From an uncultured Sutterella sp. (GTDB taxonomy: Bacteria > Pseudomonadota > Gammaproteobacteria > Burkholderiales > Burkholderiaceae_F): a stretch of 15,694 nt of DNA. Each line of letters opens with the position of its first letter. Within the stretch, counting starts at the first letter, position 1. The position numbers and the translations under genes were made by a program. Under the pieces are notes generated by a model that did no database searches, was not told the DNA's origin, and saw nothing but the letters and a program-made list of their open reading frames with translations. Positions 1-6,856 of this stretch are shown here, one piece after another. The stretch is taken from positions 1 to 15,694 of the forward strand of contig CATVXH010000022.1 of assembly GCA_958347955.1 (NCBI GenBank). Reading direction: 5' to 3'.

Positions 1-1
1 T

Positions 2-646
2 TCGCGCGGCCGCTACCCCTACCAGGGCCTCTTCAAACGCAATAGCGCCGAAGATGATGAGGCGGTCGCCTGGGCGCTAGAAGCCACCGACACTATGTCC
101 CTCGCCGAACGACAGGTCACCGAACTCTCCGGCGGCCAACGTCAGCGCATCTCGATTGCCCGTGCTTTGGCAAGCAATCCTGAGTTTTTGATTTGTGATG
201 AACCCACCTCAGCGCTTGACGTTTCCGTTCAAGCGCAAATTCTCAACCTCATGCTTTCGGTGCAAAAGAAGGTCGGCTTAACGTACCTTTTCATTTCCCA
301 CAATCTTTCAGTCGTGCACCATATCTCGGACAGAGTCGGCGTCATGTACCTCGGACGTTTAGTTGAGTTGGCACCGAAAACTGAACTTTTCAAAGCACCC
401 AAACACCCCTACACAAAAATGCTTTTGGATGCGATTCCGGACATGAAAATGACGGGCAAACCCCGTATTCCGATTAAAGGTGAAGTGCCCAACCCATTAA
501 ATCCCCCATCGGGTTGCGCCTTTCATCCCCGCTGTCCCTTTGCATGCCAACGTTGCCGCGATGAAAAGCCAACGCTTAAGAGTTATGAGCTCCGAGGACA
601 AACAATCCGCGTGGCTTGTCACGCCGTTGAAGAAGGCAGACTTTAA
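2..646 (+). CDS. ABC transporter ATP-binding protein, oligopeptide/dipeptide (OppF/DppF) type, 3' part; FecE-like at its visible N-terminus
   Basis: The frame is open from the left edge, so the start, Walker A and Q-loop lie outside the window. From about 127 onward the protein has the ABC signature LSGGQRQR, Walker B FLICDEPTSALD, the H-loop in FISHNLSVV, and the Cys-rich C-terminal tail of peptide-transporter ATPases (CAFHPRCPFACQRC), which in that family follows the nucleotide-binding domain. Such proteins energise import of di- or oligopeptides at the inner membrane. The ~45 residues before the signature (RGRYPYQGLF, then SAEDDEAVAWALEAT and LAER) instead resemble FecE/FepC iron-chelate ATPases, and GC falls from about 63% (1-120) to 45% (181-300). 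The visible product is therefore either a recombinant gene or an assembly join at the conserved signature. The peptide-transporter call applies to the 3' part. A converging gene begins 61 bp further on, across a hairpin. Confidence 0.8.
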   Translation, partial: SRGRYPYQGLFKRNSAEDDEAVAWALEATDTMSLAERQVTELSGGQRQRISIARALASNPEFLICDEPTSALDVSVQAQILNLMLSVQKKVGLTYLFISHNLSVVHHISDRVGVMYLGRLVELAPKTELFKAPKHPYTKMLLDAIPDMKMTGKPRIPIKGEVPNPLNPPSGCAFHPRCPFACQRCRDEKPTLKSYELRGQTIRVACHAVEEGRL

Positions 647-654
647 TAATCAGG

Positions 655-704
655 GAAAAAATCGGAGTCGACAGATGGCCTGAGATCTTCGGCCATCTGT
701 TGAC
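655..704 (-). terminator. Stem-loop terminator after ppx, between converging genes
   Basis: Arms 667-680 and 691-704 pair over 14 bp with one G-U wobble and a 10-nt loop. Read on the minus strand, the stem starts 3 nt after the ppx stop codon and is followed, 5 nt beyond it, by six T (complement of 656-661). It fits a rho-independent terminator for the ppk-ppx operon. It may also end the ABC gene arriving from the left, but there is no T tract on that side. Confidence 0.6.
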
Positions 705-707
705 TGG

Positions 708-2366
708 CTAGTCATCTGTCAAGAATAATTGACGGTCTTGAACCGAAAATTGAACATCAATGGGTTGCCCGAGCACCCTCTTGGTGTGTTTGCGGATTTT
801 ATCGGCGGCGGCCTCTTCAAGAGGAGTGGGCGCGGATAAGCTCACGTGAATGCTCAAGCGCTGTCCCTTTTTCACCAGTTTGACGCTTTGCGCTAATGAC
901 CGATGCGTTCTTTCAAGGTTTTCCGCAATAAAAAGCGAAAGGGCGGCCCACTTTTCTGAGTTTGTGGGTTGAGCGCCGGCCAAAAAGCTCGGCAATTCTC
1001 CGTTGGGCCGAGAGTGCCAGAAAACAAGTCGAGCGATGGTGATCACTTCCTGTTCGGTAAAGCCCAATAAAGGACAGTGCCGAACCAGATAGGCGCCATG
1101 CATGTAGTGTTTGTCGTAAGAGATGGCGATACCAATGTCATGCAGTCTCGCCGCATATCCCAACAGTTCCTCAAGACCGGTTTGAGGTTCGCAAAGTTTT
1201 AATTTTTGAACCTGCTCAAAAAGACTCAGAGCCAACATGCCGACATGTTTGGCGTGAGCCTTTTCACAGTGATAACGCTTGGCCAGTGTTTTAACGCTCT
1301 TTCTGCGCCAATAATTCTCACGTTTACCGTCACACTCGAAATGTCTTTCAATGTAATCGACGATTTGACCGTCCTGCAGATTGTTCGGAGTGATGTAAAC
1401 ACAGGGTAAGTCCAAAACCTGCAAAATCGACAGCAAAATCGCCGCACCGCCCACAATGACCTGGGCGCGTGCGGGACTTAAACCAGGCAGTGTTTCACGC
1501 TCGGCGGCGGTCATCTGCGATAACCACTTTGCTAATGAAGCAATCTGGGCGCGCTTGAGTTCAATACCGATATCACGCTGCACAAAGCCGCCCTGCGGGC
1601 CGAATTTTGACTGAGCCAATGTCAGCAGCGCCTGCGCGGTTCCGGAGCTGGCAATCGCCGCCGTGTAGTCCAAATGCCCGACAGTTTTAAGAATGTGTTG
1701 AATTTTTTCCAATGCATTTTGTTGCATCTTGGAAAAAACTCCCGATGAAATTTTGCCCTGGGCGTTACCTTTGTAGGCATCGGTCATCATCACACAACCA
1801 ATGTTGAGTGACTCAAGAAAGGCAATTTTTTCCCGAGAAGAAACAGAAATTTCTGTGCTGCCGCCGCCAATATCGATAAAAAGGAAAGCGTCGCGGGTCT
1901 TGGGCAAAGAATCCCAAATACCCACTCGGATCAGTCGTGCTTCCTCATCACCGGATATCACTTGCAGATCGTAGCCTGTTTTTTCTTTCACTTGGCGGAC
2001 AAAGTCCATGCTGTTTTTCGCCACTCGCAGCGCGGCGGTGCCCACCGCCACCACATCGGCTACGCCATAAGAGCGGCACACTTCGGCAAATTCCACCAAA
2101 CAGGATAACGCCCGATCCATTGCCTGGGGCTGAAGCTGCTTTGTTTCAAATGCTTTTTCGCCCAAACGCACCATGCTCTTGACACGGTTTAAAACCGTAA
2201 CCCGCCCTCGCTTGTCAAATTCCACCACGGTCAGACGAGAGGAGTTGCTGCCCAAATCGATGAACCCAACACGGGTCACGGTCGGATTGGGCCGAACAAA
2301 GGCTGTGTTTCCCGACTTGGCCGACTCCTCGACCAAGTTCACATACTGATGATTGGTTGTCGCCAT
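708..2366 (-). CDS. ppx: Exopolyphosphatase, Ppx/GppA family with C-terminal HD domain
   Basis: Expected to hydrolyse terminal phosphates from inorganic polyphosphate, or the related pppGpp 5'-phosphate, in the cytoplasm. The N-terminal actin-like half shows both phosphate-binding signatures: DLGSNSSR at residues 37-44 and DIGGGSTE at 165-172. It also has the SGDEEARLI segment near 138-146, where the catalytic Glu of the family lies. The C-terminal half carries an HD-type region with H409-D410 in AARLHDIG. The length, 552 aa, is somewhat above E. coli Ppx (~513); a polar ~30-residue N-terminal extension accounts for part of it. The ATG follows the ppk1 stop by 2 nt (TAAAAATG) and has no strong SD of its own, which suggests translational coupling. 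Ppx and GppA cannot be separated by sequence alone, but adjacency to ppk1 favours Ppx. Confidence 0.92.
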   Translation of the reverse strand: MATTNHQYVNLVEESAKSGNTAFVRPNPTVTRVGFIDLGSNSSRLTVVEFDKRGRVTVLNRVKSMVRLGEKAFETKQLQPQAMDRALSCLVEFAEVCRSYGVADVVAVGTAALRVAKNSMDFVRQVKEKTGYDLQVISGDEEARLIRVGIWDSLPKTRDAFLFIDIGGGSTEISVSSREKIAFLESLNIGCVMMTDAYKGNAQGKISSGVFSKMQQNALEKIQHILKTVGHLDYTAAIASSGTAQALLTLAQSKFGPQGGFVQRDIGIELKRAQIASLAKWLSQMTAAERETLPGLSPARAQVIVGGAAILLSILQVLDLPCVYITPNNLQDGQIVDYIERHFECDGKRENYWRRKSVKTLAKRYHCEKAHAKHVGMLALSLFEQVQKLKLCEPQTGLEELLGYAARLHDIGIAISYDKHYMHGAYLVRHCPLLGFTEQEVITIARLVFWHSRPNGELPSFLAGAQPTNSEKWAALSLFIAENLERTHRSLAQSVKLVKKGQRLSIHVSLSAPTPLEEAAADKIRKHTKRVLGQPIDVQFSVQDRQLFLTDD

Positions 2367-2368
2367 TT

Positions 2369-4612
2369 TTAATACAGACTTTTCAGATGGTTTTGCGCAT
2401 TCTGAGCATCCACCTTCTTAACACCCTTGGCACGGACATAACGCTTGTAAGCGCCTGTCGGCAACATGATCCATGACTGCTCGGTGTCGCTCAACTGCAA
2501 CTTCAAAATATTCGTCATGATATTACGGCGAATCTTCTCGTGGCAAACCGGCGCAAGCACTTCGATACGGCCATTGAGGTTCCGGTTCATCATATCGGCG
2601 CTGCCGATGTACATACGCTCATCGCCGTTATGATTAAACCAATACACTCGGGCATGCTCAAGATAGCGGCCAACGATGGATTTCACAGTGATATTTTCAG
2701 ACAAACCGGGAATGCCGGGACGCAGGCAACAGATACCGCGCACAATGCACTCAATTTTCACCCCGGCAATGCTTGCCTGGTAGAGCTCGGCGATAATATC
2801 CCCGTCAACCAGCTGGTTGCACTTGATGATGATATGACCGTTACCGTGCGCACGGTGCAATTCCACCTCCTCACGGATAAGCTTCGTAATGCTCGGACGA
2901 AGACTCTTCGGCGAAACAAAGAGTTTTCGGTAGGAAGAAATATCCCCGCAACCGGTCATCACATTGAAAAGATCGGTCACATCTGCACAGATATCTTTGT
3001 CGGCGGTGAGCAATCCGAGATCGGTGTAAATTTTCGCTGACGAGGCGTTGTAGTTGCCTGTTCCAATATGAGCGTATCGCTTGATGCCGCCTTCTTCCCG
3101 CCGAATAACCAAGCAGAGCTTGGCGTGAATTTTCAGTCCGACGAATCCGTAAACCACGTTAACGCCCGCGCGTTCCAACTCCTCGGCCCAATTGATATTG
3201 CGCTCTTCGTCAAAACGAGCTTTGAGTTCAACAACAGCGGTGACTTGTTTGCCGCGGCGACGCGCCTCAAGCAAACTGCGGATCACAGGAGAGTCGCTGC
3301 CGCACCGATAAAGCGTTTGCTTGATAGCCACCACTTTCGGATCCCGCGCCGCCTGCTCAATAAAATTGAGCACGCCCTGGAAGCGATCATAGGGATGGTA
3401 GAGCACAATATCGCGCTTTTTGATCGCCTCAAAACAATCAGACTCGCCGTCGAGTTCCTTAGCAAGTTTTGTCGGATCCGGTTTGTACTGAAGTTTAGGC
3501 CGATCAATACAACCCAAACTCATGAACTCCGAGAAAGCCAGAGGCATCTTTTGCTTATAAATCTGATGCGGTTTGACTTCCAAGTGAGCGATTAAAAGAT
3601 CAGCCAAACGAACCGGCATTCCACGGCCCATTTCCACGCGAACGATATCGCCGAAGCGGCGTTGATCAACATAGTCGCGCACCGCCGCCAATAAGTCATC
3701 GGCTTCGTCTTCTTCAATTTCTCCGTCCGTGTTGCGAGTGATACGGAACTGGCCGGCGGCGTTGACTTTGTAACCCGGGAAAAGCCGCTCCATGCACTCT
3801 TCAATGAGGTTTTCCACAAGCACCACATTGATTTCGCTGTAGTTCGGGTCGTACGCGAGTTTCGGGTTAACCTCTTCCTTGCCTCTTGGCAGATAAAGGA
3901 AACGAGGAACGTTGTTGGGACACTTCAAACGCGCGTAACGGACATCACCCTTATCTTTTTCATTGACCAATTCAATAATGAAATTGATGCTTGTGTTGGA
4001 GACCAAGGGGAATGGATGGCCGGAATCAATCGCCTGAGGCGTCAAAATCGGATAAATCTCATTGTCAAAATAGTTACTCAGGATCTCACGCTTTTTCTGA
4101 GGCAAGTCCGCATAATTGACAATGCGGATGGACTGCTTTTCCAACTCAGGCAATAGCCCCGTTTTCCATAGATCTTCAGCCTGTTCTGTCAATTCACGAA
4201 CCCGACGGCCAATCTCCGAGAGTTGACGCCTCGGGGGCAGCTTATCGGCGCCGGTCGCCTCTGCTCCACTTTGAACCTGCTTCCAAACATTGGCCACACG
4301 AACCATGAAAAATTCATCCAAATTATTAAAGAAAATGGACAAAAATTTCAGTCTCTCTAAAAGCGGCACCGACGAGTCCTGAGCCTGCTCAAGAACTTTA
4401 CGGTCAAAATCAATCCAGTTGATTTCACGATTAAGGTAGAACTCAGGGTCTTTCACATCCACCGGTTTACCGCTTTTAATTTCCGGAATCGGCTTTTCTC
4501 TTTTTTGAGTAGCGCGATTGCGAGCACGCTTAGCGGGCGAGGCACTCTTTGCGGTATTCTTTTTTTCAGCAACCACTTTGACACTCGTGTTATTTTCGTT
4601 ACTCTTTTCCAC
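2369..4612 (-). CDS. ppk1: Polyphosphate kinase 1 (GTG start)
   Basis: PPK1 reversibly transfers the ATP gamma-phosphate onto polyphosphate. The 747-aa protein has the N-terminal region from about residue 56 (DPEFYLNREINWIDFD), the middle domain, and two phospholipase-D-like C-terminal domains. The autophosphorylated His is H496 in KIHAK, and the second active-site His is H653 in RYLEH. Their spacing of 157 residues equals that of H435 and H592 in E. coli. HIGTGNYN at 515-522 is also present. A Lys/Arg/Ser/Thr-rich extension of about 55 residues precedes the conserved core and is absent from E. coli PPK. The start is GTG (complement of 4610-4612), with AGGTG 5 nt upstream; the next in-frame Met is residue 103, inside the fold, so it is not a credible alternative. 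It is first in the ppk1-ppx operon. Confidence 0.97.
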   Translation of the reverse strand: MEKSNENNTSVKVVAEKKNTAKSASPAKRARNRATQKREKPIPEIKSGKPVDVKDPEFYLNREINWIDFDRKVLEQAQDSSVPLLERLKFLSIFFNNLDEFFMVRVANVWKQVQSGAEATGADKLPPRRQLSEIGRRVRELTEQAEDLWKTGLLPELEKQSIRIVNYADLPQKKREILSNYFDNEIYPILTPQAIDSGHPFPLVSNTSINFIIELVNEKDKGDVRYARLKCPNNVPRFLYLPRGKEEVNPKLAYDPNYSEINVVLVENLIEECMERLFPGYKVNAAGQFRITRNTDGEIEEDEADDLLAAVRDYVDQRRFGDIVRVEMGRGMPVRLADLLIAHLEVKPHQIYKQKMPLAFSEFMSLGCIDRPKLQYKPDPTKLAKELDGESDCFEAIKKRDIVLYHPYDRFQGVLNFIEQAARDPKVVAIKQTLYRCGSDSPVIRSLLEARRRGKQVTAVVELKARFDEERNINWAEELERAGVNVVYGFVGLKIHAKLCLVIRREEGGIKRYAHIGTGNYNASSAKIYTDLGLLTADKDICADVTDLFNVMTGCGDISSYRKLFVSPKSLRPSITKLIREEVELHRAHGNGHIIIKCNQLVDGDIIAELYQASIAGVKIECIVRGICCLRPGIPGLSENITVKSIVGRYLEHARVYWFNHNGDERMYIGSADMMNRNLNGRIEVLAPVCHEKIRRNIMTNILKLQLSDTEQSWIMLPTGAYKRYVRAKGVKKVDAQNAQNHLKSLY

Positions 4613-4726
4613 CTTGACACCTATACGGAAAAGACAGAAGCATCCCCTGACCCTCTGTCGCAGTCATATTCGAATCGCCAGTCTTGTTCAAAAAAAGCGG
4701 TTCAAAGCCCTACTTTTTAGAGACCT

Positions 4727-4760
4727 ATTTTGAAGCACTAATGTGACAAAACCGTGAAAT
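4727..4760 (-). promoter_or_regulatory. Candidate Pho box and -10 element upstream of ppk1
   Basis: On the minus strand, 4760-4743 reads ATTTCACGGTTTTGTCAC. It matches the PhoB consensus CTGTCATAAATCTGTCAC at about 12 of 18 positions, with two TCAC half-sites 11 bp apart. Exactly 10 nt downstream is CAAAAT (4732-4727), 4 of 6 matches to a -10, which is the spacing seen in PhoB-dependent promoters. A run of nine A on the same strand (complement of 4797-4805) and AT-rich DNA lie further upstream. PhoB control of ppk is known in some proteobacteria; here it is inferred from sequence only. Confidence 0.35.
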
Positions 4761-4811
4761 TAATACTAATTTATCACCAAAAAAACGCTTACGAAATTTT
4801 TTTTTCTTCGA

Positions 4812-4852
4812 ATAAAACAATAGCGCAGGCTTCGTTTCCGAAACCTGCGCTA
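4812..4852 (-). terminator. Rho-independent terminator of hsp20
   Basis: Arms 4821-4834 and 4839-4852 form a 14-bp stem, with one U-G wobble in the minus-strand RNA and a GAAA tetraloop. The T-rich run TTGTTTTAT (complement of 4812-4820) follows directly. It lies 45 nt past the hsp20 stop and insulates the ppk1 promoter. Confidence 0.8.
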
Positions 4853-4896
4853 ACGTCTATCGTTTAGATCTGCGAATAATCAAAAACACGTCATTG

Positions 4897-5349
4897 TTAT
4901 TTGATCATGATTTGCTTTTGAACAGGCACTTCAGGGGTCTTCTTAGGAACAGTGATCTGAAGAATGCCATTTTCAAATTTCGCATCAATGTCTTCTTCGC
5001 GAATCTGTTCGCCAACATAGAAGCTTCTTGAGCAAGAGCCGCTGTAGCGTTCGCGGCGAATGTAACGACCCGTCTTCTTTTCCTGTTCTCCGCGCTCCAT
5101 TCCCTTTTGCGCCGAAATCGTCAAATAACCGTCTTTCAGGTGAGCCTGAATATCTTCCTTCTTAAAGCCCGGCAAATCAATGTCTAATTCGTAGCCCGTT
5201 TCCGTTTCACGGATATCGGTTTTCATGATGCGAGAAGCGTTCTTACCAAACAACGGATCACGCTTGTTTTGCGCATCAAAGGGCATCAAACCGAACATAT
5301 CATCAAAATCATCGAAAAGGTTTTCACCGTAAACAGTAGGGAATAACAT
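4897..5349 (-). CDS. Small heat-shock protein, Hsp20/alpha-crystallin family
   Basis: An ATP-independent cytoplasmic holdase that binds unfolding proteins under stress. The 150-aa product has a short Phe/Asp-rich N-terminal arm and an alpha-crystallin domain of about 90 residues (from KTDIRETETGYELDIDLPGF). The family signature ENGILQITVPK lies near the end, followed by a C-terminal IMI matching the I-X-I oligomerisation motif. The start is set at the ATG whose complement is 5347-5349, because AAGGAG lies 6 nt upstream. An in-frame ATG eight codons earlier (5373) would place that SD inside the gene and has no comparable site, so the 158-aa version is less likely. The gene is monocistronic, with its own terminator downstream and a divergent XRE gene upstream. 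Confidence 0.93.
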   Translation of the reverse strand: MLFPTVYGENLFDDFDDMFGLMPFDAQNKRDPLFGKNASRIMKTDIRETETGYELDIDLPGFKKEDIQAHLKDGYLTISAQKGMERGEQEKKTGRYIRRERYSGSCSRSFYVGEQIREEDIDAKFENGILQITVPKKTPEVPVQKQIMIK

Positions 5350-5521
5350 CTCAAACTCCTTAATTCTCATCATCGAAGGCGAGGCTCTGTTTTACCAGTT
5401 CTGAGGGCTTCGACTTCGAGCAACTTTTACGAACCCGCAATGGTTTTTATCCATTGTTCATCGCTTTCTACAGGGGAATGTGAGTCCTTTGATTCACCAT
5501 TTAAAGAGTCATTTTGTTTCG

Positions 5522-5543
5522 TTTTGTAACCAAGTTACCAAAA
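5522..5543. promoter_or_regulatory. Palindrome between hsp20 and the divergent XRE gene
   Basis: GTAAC (5526-5530), CAA and GTTAC (5534-5538) form an inverted repeat. Flanking TTTT (5522-5525) and AAAA (5540-5543) extend it, with one unpaired C at 5539. It sits mid-way in a 321-bp divergent intergenic region and could be a regulator-binding site. No regulator can be assigned. Confidence 0.3.
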
Positions 5544-5610
5544 GTAGCTATTTGTTCGACTTAATGGAACGTTTTCTGTAGCCAACCCTAGTATTATTAT
5601 TGACTTAGAA

Positions 5611-5639
5611 TTGAGATAGTTCGGTTATCGAATTATAAA
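5611..5639 (+). promoter_or_regulatory. Sigma-70-type promoter of the XRE gene with internal operator-like repeat
   Basis: TTGAGA (5611-5616) and TATAAA (5634-5639), each 5 of 6 matches to consensus, are 17 bp apart. The spacer holds the inverted repeat TTCG-N5-CGAA (5620-5632), a plausible operator for autorepression by the XRE protein encoded 31 bp downstream. The expected transcript would have a leader of about 25 nt. Confidence 0.5.
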
Positions 5640-5670
5640 AAAATAAAGATTTACGAAAAGCGGAGAAAAA

Positions 5671-5889
5671 ATGGTCACCACCTTTGATAAAGAAAAAACC
5701 CGTCAACTCTTGTCCTACCGATTAGAGCTGGGCTTAACGCAAATGGAAGTCGCCAAACGCATGGGAACCGTCCAACCCGCGGTCGCTCGTTTGGAAGGCA
5801 AGTTAAACCGTGGAATTTACCCGTCCATGACAACATTGCAGAAGTACGCACAGGCCTTAGGCAAGTCGGTTGTGCTGAAATTTGAGTAA
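5671..5889 (+). CDS. Small XRE-family helix-turn-helix regulator, orphan antitoxin-like
   Basis: A 72-residue protein that is almost entirely one Cro/C1-type DNA-binding domain. LGLTQMEVAKRMGTVQPAVARLE (about 20-42) gives the helix-turn-helix, and TLQKYAQALGKSVVLKF the last helix and strand, a form common in HigA/HipB-like antitoxins. GGAG (5662-5665) lies 5 nt before the ATG. No RelE/HigB-like toxin gene is visible on either side: 5374-5670 and 5890-6137 lack a credible partner. It is therefore either a solitary regulator or a relic of a toxin-antitoxin pair. The inverted repeat in its promoter suggests self-repression. Its target beyond that is unknown. Confidence 0.8.
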   Translation: MVTTFDKEKTRQLLSYRLELGLTQMEVAKRMGTVQPAVARLEGKLNRGIYPSMTTLQKYAQALGKSVVLKFE

Positions 5890-5899
5890 TAAAAACACT

Positions 5900-5944
5900 G
5901 CGCTCAGCCGTATGGAGCGGTTCTTTGCGGCTGATCGCTCTTTC
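5900..5944 (+). terminator. Possible terminator after the XRE gene
   Basis: Arms 5900-5910 and 5928-5938 pair over 11 bp with one mismatch and a 17-nt loop, followed by TCTTTC. The T tract is weak, so termination is possible rather than certain. Confidence 0.4.
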
Positions 5945-6137
5945 GGATTTGGGCATTGAGCCATCAGCCCAATTGATCCGACATGTTTTAGGCTCGATCC
6001 ACCGCTTTGAGAGCCGGTGTCGGTGTCTCAGTTACATTCTCAAAGATTTCTTCCTCGTTTCAGTCAAAAAATAACAAGACAAAAATCGGTTGAACACTTA
6101 AAATTCGCTCCCAACACAATTTCCTTTTTGTATCCCC

Positions 6138-6809
6138 ATGGCTGAAACTCATCGCATCAATGTGATTTTTGTGGAAAATGACCCCAGTGTCGCTTTTCGC
6201 CTGGAAAAAACTCTAGGTGATTTAAACGATATTCATGTCATCGGATCCGCCGCTACCCGTCGCGATGCCGATGCGTTAATATCGCGATTTAAATTCCAAA
6301 TGCTGTTGGTGGATTTGGCCCTGCCTGACGGTTTCGGTTTAGACATTATTCGTCGGGTTGCTTCCGATCATTCGGACATCGATATTATGGTCCTAGCCGA
6401 CGCCAACGATGATCCCCACATCGTCAGCGCCATCGAGTCGGGAGCCACAGGCTACGTGCTGAAATCAGAAATTGAAAGTAACTTAATTTCCGCTATCAGG
6501 CTTTTAGTCGCGGGCGGCTCCCCAGTCAGTCCGGCGGTAGCGAAAAGTGTATTGCGAGCTCTGAGAACTTACACTTCTCACTCTATTGAGAAAAATCCTG
6601 TCTCCATGCAGCCCAATCCTTTGTCGGAACGCGAGACAGAAATTCTTCAGCTTCTTGCCAAAGGCATGAGCTTTAATGAAATCGGTGACATTCTTACAAT
6701 CTCACCACATACGGTCACCGCGCACATCAAAAAAATTTATCGCAAACTGCAGGTTCACTCTCGAGGCGAGGCTGTTTATGAAGCCGCGCAGATGGGACTG
6801 ATCCCCTAA
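6138..6809 (+). CDS. NarL/LuxR-family response regulator, orphan, degenerate acidic pocket
   Basis: Predicted transcription factor of a two-component pathway. An N-terminal receiver domain (about 7-125) has the phospho-acceptor D59 in LLVDLALPDG and the conserved Lys K109 in GYVLKSE. A C-terminal LuxR-type helix-turn-helix (about 160-220) includes LSERETEILQLLAKGMS and HTVTAHIKKIYRKLQV. Two pocket positions are unusual: the usual acidic pair is E13-N14, with Asn at the Mg-binding Asp position, and the conserved Thr/Ser of the switch region is A85 in VLADAND. Phosphorylation may therefore be altered. No histidine kinase is adjacent. The start has no recognisable SD; a weak TTGAAC-N19-CACAAT (6090-6120) would give a very short leader. 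The downstream Bug gene follows after 47 bp and could be a target, but nothing in the sequence proves it. Confidence 0.9.
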   Translation: MAETHRINVIFVENDPSVAFRLEKTLGDLNDIHVIGSAATRRDADALISRFKFQMLLVDLALPDGFGLDIIRRVASDHSDIDIMVLADANDDPHIVSAIESGATGYVLKSEIESNLISAIRLLVAGGSPVSPAVAKSVLRALRTYTSHSIEKNPVSMQPNPLSERETEILQLLAKGMSFNEIGDILTISPHTVTAHIKKIYRKLQVHSRGEAVYEAAQMGLIP

Positions 6810-6856
6810 TCAGAATTGCGACTTATTTTCTTTTAACGTTTTAATTCTCCAGAAAC

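Noticed and set aside
2540..3595. Plus-strand open frames of 166 and 175 codons antisense to ppk1
   Set aside because: They are shadows of the GC-biased ppk1 codons, lack SD sequences and show no recognisable domain.
4505..4733. Two overlapping plus-strand frames across the ppk1 start
   Set aside because: They overlap each other and the ppk1 N-terminal extension, with no SD and low-complexity products.
5440..5520. Sigma-32 heat-shock promoter for hsp20
   Set aside because: A CTTTAAA and a CCCCTGTA can be found on the minus strand but are about 23 bp apart, too far for the 13-15 bp spacing expected.
5675..5956. Minus-strand frame antisense to the XRE gene, considered as a toxin partner
   Set aside because: It lies wholly opposite the XRE gene, has no RelE/HigB features and no ribosome-binding site.
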